DNA of 64,000 nt, taken from assembly GCA_947367055.1 (NCBI GenBank), contig CANBCI010000001.1:1-64000 (forward strand), in the 5' to 3' direction. The stretch's first letter is position 1. Each line of letters starts with the position of its first letter. Below, one piece after another: positions 54,849-62,673 of the stretch. Source of the DNA: an uncultured Alphaproteobacteria bacterium (lineage in GTDB: Bacteria > Pseudomonadota > Alphaproteobacteria > Rs-D84). A model generated the notes under the pieces. That model made no database searches, had not been told where the DNA came from, and saw only the letters and a program-made list of their open reading frames with translations. The translations under genes and the position numbers were made by a program.

Positions 54849-55967
54849 TTACATGCGCATCGGCATCAATACGAACAGCGCATCCGTTTTCTTGTCGGTC
54901 GATTTGATAATCGTCGGTGACAACGGATCCTGCATTTCCATTTGGAACTTGTCCCCTTCAACCTGGGACGCGACATCCATCAGGAATTTTACATTAAACC
55001 CGACGGTGAACGAACTGTCGCCATTGTATTCAATGTCCAGTTCCTGGGTTGCGGTACCGGCATCCGGGCTGGACGCGTTAACAACCAATTTGTTCATGGA
55101 ATATGTCAGTTGGACGGATTTTGTTTTATCAACACTGGCTACCGACACCAAGTCGACGGAGTTCAGGAATTGTTTTCTGTCCAGAATTGCGATTTTATCA
55201 TTGCCCTTTGGAATAACAACGCGGTAATTCGGATACTGCGCATCAACCAATTTGCTGGTCAAGGTGGCGGCGCCAACGGTAAAGCGCGCCTTGGTATCGG
55301 ACAATTCAACGGTCACATCGTCAACAGTCGCGTCTTCCAACAACTTGGACAATTCACCAATCACGCGGCGCGGCAAAATAACCGCCGGCATTTCGGCACT
55401 GCCCTCGGGCGCGGGCATCGCGCACAAGGCCATGCGCTGCGCATCGGTTGCAACCGCCGTCAGCATTTTTTCCTTTCCTTCGTCGGAAATATGGAAATAA
55501 ATTCCCCCCAAATGATAACGGACATCATCGGTCGGAATTGCAAACTTTGTCTGGTTAATCAAATGCGCCAGGTCACCCGTCGTCATTTGGAATTTTGTGG
55601 TCAGATTGCTGCCCGCCATGGCCGGGAAATTTTCCGCCGGCAATGTCGGCAGGCGGAACACCGCGCGCCCACTGGACACGACCAATTGGTCACCATTTTG
55701 TTTGAATGAAATTTCCGCATCATCCGGCAGTTTGCGAACAATATCATACAGCATCTGAACCGGAACGGTTGTCTTGCCCCCCAGTGTTATGTCCGCCGCG
55801 ACATGTTCCACCAATTCCAAGTCGACATTCGTCGCAGACAGAATTAAATCGTCTGCAACCTCTATCTTAACATTCATCAATATCGGCAATGTCGCGCGTT
55901 TTTCAACGATAGACTGCATATGCCCCAGCGCACGTATCAACACCTGACGAAATACTGAAAATTCCAT
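54849..55967 (-). CDS. dnaN: DNA polymerase III beta sliding clamp
   Basis: This 372-residue clamp has three related domains (about 1-120, 125-250, 250-372). Landmarks are 'KRATLPILMNVKIEV', 'TDAQRMAL' and the C-terminal 'FVLMPMRM', part of the peptide-binding pocket. It encircles DNA as a dimer. dnaA and recF are not adjacent. GGAGT precedes the ATG. Confidence 0.97.
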   Translation of the reverse strand: MEFSVFRQVLIRALGHMQSIVEKRATLPILMNVKIEVADDLILSATNVDLELVEHVAADITLGGKTTVPVQMLYDIVRKLPDDAEISFKQNGDQLVVSSGRAVFRLPTLPAENFPAMAGSNLTTKFQMTTGDLAHLINQTKFAIPTDDVRYHLGGIYFHISDEGKEKMLTAVATDAQRMALCAMPAPEGSAEMPAVILPRRVIGELSKLLEDATVDDVTVELSDTKARFTVGAATLTSKLVDAQYPNYRVVIPKGNDKIAILDRKQFLNSVDLVSVASVDKTKSVQLTYSMNKLVVNASSPDAGTATQELDIEYNGDSSFTVGFNVKFLMDVASQVEGDKFQMEMQDPLSPTIIKSTDKKTDALFVLMPMRM

Positions 55968-56069
55968 TTGTGAACTCCTGTATGATTTATTTCAATATTC
56001 TTTTGAATGCAGTTTATCAAAAAATGCCGATTCGGCGCAAGCGTAAAAGAGCAACATAATCCCAAAACA

Positions 56070-56098
56070 AAAAAGGCCACCGATTGGCGGCCTTTTTT
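56070..56098. terminator. Bidirectional intrinsic terminator
   Basis: GGCCACC / GGCGGCC-type hairpin with A- and T-tracts on both sides, immediately after cdaA on the minus strand. Confidence 0.8.
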
Positions 56099-56099
56099 C

Positions 56100-56861
56100 C
56101 TATTTGCTCATAACCTTTTCCAGTTTTGCACGCAATTTTTGCGTATCGTCATACTTGGTTATTTTTCCCTTTTCCGCGATTGATATGTCTCCGCTTTCTT
56201 CTGATACAATCAGAACAACCGCCCTGGACACATCCGACAACCCCAACGCCGCCCGATGACGCGTGCCGTATTTCCAATTCAAATTGTTTTGCGACAGGGG
56301 CAAAATTGCACCGGCGTATGCAATGCGTTCCTTTTGAATAATTACCGCCCCGTCATGCAGCGGGGTCTTGTTAAAAAATATCGTCAACAGCAACTCTGAC
56401 GTTATAACCGCGTCAATTCGCACGCCCTTTCTTTCAATCGCGCTTTCATCCAATGTCGTCGGGAACACAATCAGCGCCCCGGTATGCTTTGCCGACATGT
56501 ATTCCACCGCCGACACAATCGCATCCAGCGGGCGCGTATCGCGCATACCGCTGTCGCGTCGAAATACGCGACGCCATTCATCTATATTTCCCATTAGTGC
56601 CATGAATTTACGCAATTCCGGTTGAAAAACAACAATCAGCGACAATGACAAGAACAGCGCCGTCCAATGCAAAAACGCCCCCAGCAAATCCAAACGGAAC
56701 CACAGCATTACAAAACTGGCACCCCACAACGCCGCCAACCCCAGCAACCCGCGCACCAACGTTTCCGACGAAGTGTTTTTTATAAAACTACGATAAAATA
56801 CCCACAATATCGCAATGATTATTACAACTTGTATCAATCCAACCCAATTAAACATTTGCAC
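56100..56861 (-). CDS. cdaA: Diadenylate cyclase (c-di-AMP synthase, CdaA-type)
   Basis: This 253-residue protein has three N-terminal membrane segments (about 5-23, 36-55, 60-80) and a DAC domain. The catalytic motifs are 'LHDGAVII' (DGA, about 170) and 'GTRHRAALG' (RHR, about 203). It makes c-di-AMP from two ATP. CdaA is typical of Gram-positives and uncommon in alphaproteobacteria. It overlaps no gene but lies 8 bp after the asmA-like gene, probably in its operon. The Gram-positive partner cdaR is absent. Confidence 0.93.
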   Translation of the reverse strand: MQMFNWVGLIQVVIIIAILWVFYRSFIKNTSSETLVRGLLGLAALWGASFVMLWFRLDLLGAFLHWTALFLSLSLIVVFQPELRKFMALMGNIDEWRRVFRRDSGMRDTRPLDAIVSAVEYMSAKHTGALIVFPTTLDESAIERKGVRIDAVITSELLLTIFFNKTPLHDGAVIIQKERIAYAGAILPLSQNNLNWKYGTRHRAALGLSDVSRAVVLIVSEESGDISIAEKGKITKYDDTQKLRAKLEKVMSK

Positions 56862-56869
56862 TATCCTTA

Positions 56870-58975
56870 TTATTTTTGCATTACCGATTCCAGCAATTGC
56901 TCAATCGGCGCATCCAGCCATGCCGGATCATCACGCAATGCCGGCGCCCCGCGACGCAACGCGGTTTCACACGGCGTGTCATCCGCCAACCAGTTTTCCA
57001 ACAAGTCCCCGGCCAGCAGGCCGACCCCGGCCCCCGCGACGAGCCCGATGCCGCCTGTAAACGGCGCCAGCAGCAGTCCTATACCCGTCGCAGATGCAAC
57101 CTTGCCCGCAACCGCTGCGCCACTTATGCGAATATCGGGTTCTGCCAAATCCCCGGTTATTTCAATGGAATTTACAACATTTCCGGTCAAAGACAATTTC
57201 AGTCCGCGAACCGGCACCGTTGTTAATGACAATTTCATACTCTCGCCCCCCAGGTCCAAATCACCGGCCAGCCGAACATTTATAGAATTTGTCTGAACGG
57301 CGACGCCGTTCTGTGTTTCGGCAACCCCAGAACGCAGCTTGGTATTTAACGCGACACATGAAATTTTTATCTGGTCGTGCTTTTTTTCGGTTCGGAACAA
57401 ATCCTGAATTCCATGCCGCAGTGACGTCAGAAAATCGGTTCCGTACATGTACGCCACCAGTTTTGAATGCGCATACCCGGGTGCAGACGAATATGCACGA
57501 ACGGGCCCGGTCACGGTCTGCATCACCTGGGATAAATTTGATCCGCTTGCCATTAAAAATGTTTCAAAGTCGACCGGCAAATCAGATATTATTCCGTCAA
57601 CATGTATTTGGTTTAATATTTCACCAACCGAAATATTCCGGCCGATTGCGCCGAGACTGCCGCGCATCATGCCGTCCGGGTCGATCAATATATTCCCGCC
57701 AAATGTCACGTTACCGCCGCCAATTCCGACATTACCGTCAACACGCGCATCCCCGGCCACAGATTTCACGCGCAAATCAATGTCCCGCAGCGTCAAATCC
57801 CGATACACAATCAATTCATCAATCGACACATCTGCATTAAAATCAAATGCCGCAAAATATTCGCCAAACAACGGCGTGTCCTTGAACACGTTAAGCGGCC
57901 GCTTTGGACGAATCCATGTCCGCCCGTACATATCCGGGAACAGTTCCATAAGGCTGATATGCTTTGATTCCAAATTCAGATTTAAATTCGGAACTTTTTT
58001 TGACCAATCATAATCCCCGGATAGCGTTATTTTATTTCCGCGCGCCGTAATTGTCGATTTGCGCAGTGTCACGCGGTTATGATCAAATCCGCCCGCAAGA
58101 TTAACCGATATTTTTGCCAGCGGCAGCAAATCTAATCCAATGACATCCCCCAGTTCCACAATGTCAGGTATATCGCCCTTTACAATAAAATCTATGGGCA
58201 TCAGGCTGGTTCCTTCCAATGCGACATTGGCAATCAGCGCATCGCCACCCGTCGACACGGCGATTTTAACCGGGTATATTTTTCGTTCGGGATTATATTC
58301 CGAGTATGACACAATAAACGGAAACATCGCAGATTTTGACTTTATCCAACCGGCGTATTCGCGAACATCATCCTTGGGTACATAGTGCACGCTAAAGCCG
58401 GCAATTGAATACGTGTCGCCCAAAACATGCGCAACAAGATTTTTTATTTCAACCCCGCCGAGCCCCGGATCCTTGAACGGATATTTTTCATGCGCCGCCA
58501 CGCGCGCATCCGGTGTGCCTCCAACCAATCCCTGATGCTTTTTATCCGGCGCGTCGTCTTCATCATCAAATTCGGGCATTATAGAATATTGTCCGTCGGC
58601 ATTTTGTTCAACACATGCGGTCGCATCGTAAATTTTTACATTTTGAATTGTCGGCCGGTCGCGGAACAGCGACAGCAGATTCATCGTCACATCGATTTTT
58701 TCCGCACTGAACGCATATTCATGCCGTGCCCAGTCGGCGTTCGGGACCCGAACCTGGTGCAATTCTATCTTTGGGCGCAACGACAATTTCCAGGACACGG
58801 CACCGTCTATCTGAACGGGCAAACCGGTTGCATCCCTTAAAATCGCCAGGACATTTCCACGCAGTGTTTCCAAGTTAACCTGGCTTAATGCGATAACGGT
58901 CGCCACAGCCAGTCCCATTAGGAACAGCCCCAGAACCCGAAACACCGCAAAAAATAATTTGGTTTTTGTCAGCAT
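56870..58975 (-). CDS. AsmA-family envelope protein
   Basis: This 701-residue protein has an N-terminal membrane anchor (about 8-30), then an AsmA domain ('GLPVQIDGAVSWKLSLRPKIELHQVRVPNADWA'), a long beta-rich middle part and a C-terminal AsmA_2-like region ending in a Gly/Ala-rich hydrophobic stretch (about 620-665). AsmA-like proteins are thought to bridge the membranes and move phospholipids. It lies between the pseudouridine synthase and cdaA genes, with short gaps that suggest one operon. Confidence 0.87.
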   Translation of the reverse strand: MLTKTKLFFAVFRVLGLFLMGLAVATVIALSQVNLETLRGNVLAILRDATGLPVQIDGAVSWKLSLRPKIELHQVRVPNADWARHEYAFSAEKIDVTMNLLSLFRDRPTIQNVKIYDATACVEQNADGQYSIMPEFDDEDDAPDKKHQGLVGGTPDARVAAHEKYPFKDPGLGGVEIKNLVAHVLGDTYSIAGFSVHYVPKDDVREYAGWIKSKSAMFPFIVSYSEYNPERKIYPVKIAVSTGGDALIANVALEGTSLMPIDFIVKGDIPDIVELGDVIGLDLLPLAKISVNLAGGFDHNRVTLRKSTITARGNKITLSGDYDWSKKVPNLNLNLESKHISLMELFPDMYGRTWIRPKRPLNVFKDTPLFGEYFAAFDFNADVSIDELIVYRDLTLRDIDLRVKSVAGDARVDGNVGIGGGNVTFGGNILIDPDGMMRGSLGAIGRNISVGEILNQIHVDGIISDLPVDFETFLMASGSNLSQVMQTVTGPVRAYSSAPGYAHSKLVAYMYGTDFLTSLRHGIQDLFRTEKKHDQIKISCVALNTKLRSGVAETQNGVAVQTNSINVRLAGDLDLGGESMKLSLTTVPVRGLKLSLTGNVVNSIEITGDLAEPDIRISGAAVAGKVASATGIGLLLAPFTGGIGLVAGAGVGLLAGDLLENWLADDTPCETALRRGAPALRDDPAWLDAPIEQLLESVMQK

Positions 58976-58982
58976 TTTTCTT

Positions 58983-59951
58983 CTACGGTAACTTTAACTC
59001 CAAAAATTTCATCACCGGCAACATAAACTCCGGCACGGGTGCCTTTAAAGTCATAAGCCGTCCGCTTGACGGATGTTGAAAGGTTATCTTGTACGCAAAC
59101 AGGAACAGGTTTTGCGTTCCCAAAACAGCGCAAAGCGCGCCGTCAAGTTTTTTGTCGCGCCCGTATAAATCATCACCAACAATCGGCGCACCCAATGTTC
59201 GCGCACTGTGCACACGCAGTTGGTGCGTGCGCCCGGTTTTCGGCGAAAACAGAACCCAGGACACACACCCGACCGCGGTTGATATTACCTCGTATTCGGT
59301 GACGGCACGCTGCGGGCGCGGACCCGCGCCACCGTTCAGGCGTGCGGCCGTATCAAACACCTGCCCTTTTAGCATATAGTTGTCAATCACGCCGCGCGGC
59401 GGCTTTACATCGCCGTTAAGCAACGCCAGATATTCCTTGTGCGCGGTTTTTGACTGAAACGCGGCGGCCAGTTTTTGCGCGGCGTTCTGATTCTTTGCCA
59501 CGACCAAAATCCCACTGGTGTCGCGGTCAAGACGATGAACCAATGAAATTTTGGCATACGGGAACATCGCGGCCGCCATTTTATCAACTGATTTACGAAT
59601 ACCCGTGCCACCTTGGACCGCCAGCCCGGCCGGCTTGTTAAACACAACGATATCCTCATCGTTATGTATTATGCATGTGCGCAACATCTCCAAATCAGAC
59701 AGCGTGAAATTATCACCGCCTTCGCTTTTGATCGGTGCCTTGGCATATCCGGTCAGGGTCGGCGGCACGCGCACGGCATCACCCGCGCGCAATATTTCAT
59801 TTCCCCGCACGCGCGAAGAATTTACCCGTATCTGGCCGCCGCGACAAAGTTTGTAAAACTCGCGCTGGGGCATGGCGGGAAATCTGCGCAAAAACCAGCG
59901 CATCAGACGCGTACCATCCTCCACCTTGGAAACTGTTATTATTTCTGCCAT
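58983..59951 (-). CDS. Ribosomal large-subunit pseudouridine synthase (RluC/RluD type)
   Basis: This 322-residue enzyme isomerises uridines in 23S rRNA. It has an N-terminal S4 RNA-binding domain (about 15-75) and a catalytic domain with 'LVHRLDRDTSGILVVAKN', which holds the catalytic Asp near 142. 'GRTHQLRVH' and 'GDDLYG' follow. RluC versus RluD cannot be decided by sequence alone. It lies 8 bp upstream of the asmA-like gene. Confidence 0.92.
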   Translation of the reverse strand: MAEIITVSKVEDGTRLMRWFLRRFPAMPQREFYKLCRGGQIRVNSSRVRGNEILRAGDAVRVPPTLTGYAKAPIKSEGGDNFTLSDLEMLRTCIIHNDEDIVVFNKPAGLAVQGGTGIRKSVDKMAAAMFPYAKISLVHRLDRDTSGILVVAKNQNAAQKLAAAFQSKTAHKEYLALLNGDVKPPRGVIDNYMLKGQVFDTAARLNGGAGPRPQRAVTEYEVISTAVGCVSWVLFSPKTGRTHQLRVHSARTLGAPIVGDDLYGRDKKLDGALCAVLGTQNLFLFAYKITFQHPSSGRLMTLKAPVPEFMLPVMKFLELKLP

Positions 59952-59957
59952 GCGCGA

Positions 59958-60422
59958 TTAGTCGCCATACGTTATCGAAATTGTGTTTTTACCGTTTGGC
60001 GCCTTGCAATTGCCGGTCGCGCCGCCATTTTTGCCGCCAGACATTTGATAGCCGACCGAATCAGACCACGCCTTGGTCAGAAAATATTCACAATCAGACT
60101 GCGACAGGCCGTTTATTGTAACGACAAACTGACGCGAATTGGACGGATCCACGGCCAATTCATATGTGCCGCCATATGTATTTTTCGGCGACATTCCAAT
60201 CGCACCGAATATTGTTGAATTGTTTATATGCGAATAGTCGTCATATTCCCCCAACAGTGTCCGCACACCGGTGACGATCTGAATAACTTCGTCGTTGACG
60301 GCGCTGCGGCGCTGCGTGCGCATTGCGGTCGAAATCATTCCGATTGCGCCGACGGTTATGACCCCCATTATGGCCAGCACCCCCAGCATTTCAATCATTG
60401 AACGACCGGATTCTTGATTCAT
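59958..60422 (-). CDS. Type IV pilin-like protein
   Basis: This 154-residue protein has a short leader with a prepilin-like cleavage region ('NQESGRSMIEMLGVLAIMGVITVGAIGM'), then a hydrophobic helix with the conserved Glu at +5 in 'SMIEM'. The globular part ends with two Cys (about 112 and 138) that could form the D-loop disulfide. It resembles type IVb pilins. No pilus assembly gene is near, but it heads the rlu-asmA-cdaA gene run. Confidence 0.75.
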   Translation of the reverse strand: MNQESGRSMIEMLGVLAIMGVITVGAIGMISTAMRTQRRSAVNDEVIQIVTGVRTLLGEYDDYSHINNSTIFGAIGMSPKNTYGGTYELAVDPSNSRQFVVTINGLSQSDCEYFLTKAWSDSVGYQMSGGKNGGATGNCKAPNGKNTISITYGD

Positions 60423-60471
60423 TTTATACCCCCATTTGCTATTTGTTTTTTATTATTCTATCATAAAAGGC

Positions 60472-61899
60472 ATGAATATTCAATTTTCAGATTTAATAGA
60501 AAACAGTCCCATGGCGCCCGGCGTATATAAGATGTACGACGCGGACGGCAACCTGCTGTATGTAGGCAAGGCGAAAAATTTGCGAAACCGCCTGCATCAA
60601 TACTTGGACATATCGAAACTGGAACTGCATAAACAGGTGATGCGGACACTGGTCGCACGGGTTGAATGGGAAACCGTTGCGAACGAATCGGACGCATTGC
60701 TGCGTGAACAGGAATTGATAAAGACACTAAAGCCGAAATACAACATAATGCTGACGGACGGGAAAATGTACCCGATGTTGGCGCTGACCGCGGGGGAATT
60801 CCCGCGTCTGTTGAAATTTCGCGGAAAAATATCCCAGCGTCGCGATGTATACGGCCCGTATCCGTCGGTGGGCGCATTAAATGAAACAATAAAAACTATT
60901 CAAAAGGTGTGCAGACTGCGCACATGCACGGACACATTCATGCGAAACCGGACGCGGCCATGCCTGTTATATCAAATCGGCCGATGCAGCGCGCCGTGCA
61001 CAATACCGCAAACACAGTATACGGAAAATGTCGCACTTGCCCGACGAATACTGACCGGGGACAGTGAACCGATTATTGCGGATTTAACGCAGCAGATGCA
61101 GAAATTGTCAAACGACATGAATTTTGAGGCCGCCGCCGTTGTCCGTGATAAAATCGCGGCGCTGACCCATACGGCGAACCGCGGCGCCACACGGCGCCGC
61201 AGCGGCACACGCGGTGAAAATATCGATTGGAACGCAACCGTTACCGACATGGAAAAATGGTCGGGCGTAAAAATAAAAACGGCCGGCGTGTTTGACAATT
61301 CGCATCTGTTTGGGAAAAGCCCCGTTGGCGCCATGATAACATTCGGACACGACGGTTTTCAAAAAGACGGTTACCGCCATTTCAAACTGCAAAATGCGGC
61401 CGCCGCCGGCAACGATATAGCCATGATGGCGGAATTTGTCGCGCGCGCCGCGCGCAATGAAAAATTGGACCTGATTATTGTTGACGGCGGCATGGCCCAA
61501 TGGAACATCGCGCACCAGACCGCGCCCGACATTCCCGTAATCGGCGTCACCAAGGGCGAAGTTAGAAACGGCGACGAACACTTCATCATGCCGGACGGTT
61601 CAATATGCCGCGATTTGCCCAAGGATTCCAAACTGTTCCTGATGCTGCGCGCCGTCCGTGACGAGGCACACCGTTTCGTCATAACATACCACCGCGCCGT
61701 GCGCGCAAAACAGATGACCGCATCGGTTCTGGATGAAATAGACGGCATCGGCCCGACACGCAAAAAGGCCCTGCTGCAGCACTTTGGCACCGTACGCGCA
61801 ATTATGGATGCGGACTTGGCGGCACTGGTTCGCGTACCGGGACTGGGGAAAAATGCCGCCGAAAAAATATATGCCTATTTTCATTCCGGTGTGGTATAA
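60472..61899 (+). CDS. uvrC: UvrABC excinuclease subunit C (compact form)
   Basis: This 475-residue nuclease makes both incisions in nucleotide-excision repair. In order: GIY-YIG domain ('GVYKMYDADGNLLYVGKAKNLRNRL', 16-40), Cys region ('RTCTDTF', 'GRCSAPC'), UVR motif (about 205-235), RNase H-like domain with 'FDNSHLFGKSPVGAMITF' and 'LIIVDGGMAQ', and C-terminal helix-hairpin-helix pair. It is about 130 residues shorter than E. coli UvrC; the stretch between UVR motif and RNase H domain is reduced. The ATG at 60472 follows AAAGG. Confidence 0.93.
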   Translation: MNIQFSDLIENSPMAPGVYKMYDADGNLLYVGKAKNLRNRLHQYLDISKLELHKQVMRTLVARVEWETVANESDALLREQELIKTLKPKYNIMLTDGKMYPMLALTAGEFPRLLKFRGKISQRRDVYGPYPSVGALNETIKTIQKVCRLRTCTDTFMRNRTRPCLLYQIGRCSAPCTIPQTQYTENVALARRILTGDSEPIIADLTQQMQKLSNDMNFEAAAVVRDKIAALTHTANRGATRRRSGTRGENIDWNATVTDMEKWSGVKIKTAGVFDNSHLFGKSPVGAMITFGHDGFQKDGYRHFKLQNAAAAGNDIAMMAEFVARAARNEKLDLIIVDGGMAQWNIAHQTAPDIPVIGVTKGEVRNGDEHFIMPDGSICRDLPKDSKLFLMLRAVRDEAHRFVITYHRAVRAKQMTASVLDEIDGIGPTRKKALLQHFGTVRAIMDADLAALVRVPGLGKNAAEKIYAYFHSGVV

Positions 61900-61931
61900 T
61901 ACGTGTATTCATATAAAAGGAGAAAACAACA

Positions 61932-62531
61932 ATGAAATCTTTTGTTAACTTTTTATCAATATTTCGCATAGCCGCGTCATTCGCGATTATCCCCACACTG
62001 ATGTACCAATGGTACATGGTGTCGTTTATACTGTTCGTACTGGCCGCGGTATCCGACTTCTTTGACGGGTGGCTGGCAAAAAAATATAATGCGACATCAA
62101 AAATCGGCGGCGTGCTGGATCACATCGGGGACAAATTCCTGGTTGTGAACACGATGATAATGCTATCTATCATGATGCCGGTATGGTTCATATTTATCCC
62201 GATTATAATAATGATTGCGCGCGAATTGTACATCAGCGGCCTGCGCGAATTCCTGGGGACCCAGAAAATCGAAATGCCGGTACCCAAGGCACGCTTTTCA
62301 ATGGGAAAAATCAAAACCACATTGCAAATGGTTGCATTGTCTGCGTTCCTGCTGCTGTTTGTATTAACCACGTTTATAACCCCGGAAACAATCACACGCA
62401 CATACCTGATGCTGATGAACATCTTGTCCCAGGTTGGAATTACTGTTCTGTGGGCGGCATTGGCTGCATCATTGTGGTCGGCCACGCAATACACACGGAC
62501 ATTTGCGGAAAAATTAAAGAAAATAAAATAA
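61932..62531 (+). CDS. pgsA: CDP-diacylglycerol-glycerol-3-phosphate phosphatidyltransferase
   Basis: This 199-residue inner-membrane enzyme makes phosphatidylglycerol phosphate. The CDP-alcohol phosphotransferase motif is 'SDFFDGWLAKKYNATSKIGGVLDHIGDKF': D-G-x2-A-x-G-x3-D-x3-D with Lys where Arg is usual after Ala. Four to five membrane helices follow. AAAGGAG precedes the ATG. It lies 32 bp after uvrC, a conserved proteobacterial pair. Confidence 0.93.
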   Translation: MKSFVNFLSIFRIAASFAIIPTLMYQWYMVSFILFVLAAVSDFFDGWLAKKYNATSKIGGVLDHIGDKFLVVNTMIMLSIMMPVWFIFIPIIIMIARELYISGLREFLGTQKIEMPVPKARFSMGKIKTTLQMVALSAFLLLFVLTTFITPETITRTYLMLMNILSQVGITVLWAALAASLWSATQYTRTFAEKLKKIK

Positions 62532-62541
62532 CAACAAAATC

Positions 62542-62570
62542 GGCCGGCGAAAACGCCGGCCCTTTTTATT
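62542..62570 (+). terminator. Terminator of uvrC-pgsA
   Basis: GGCCGGCG / CGCCGGCC hairpin followed by CTTTTTATTATT. Confidence 0.88.
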
Positions 62571-62673
62571 ATTGAAAAATATCACACAAATCCCTATAAT
62601 TACAGGCATGCGGGGCGAAGGACAAAAGCCCAAAAAAACGGTCGTTTCACTTGTGCAAGTAGCGGAGGGACAT

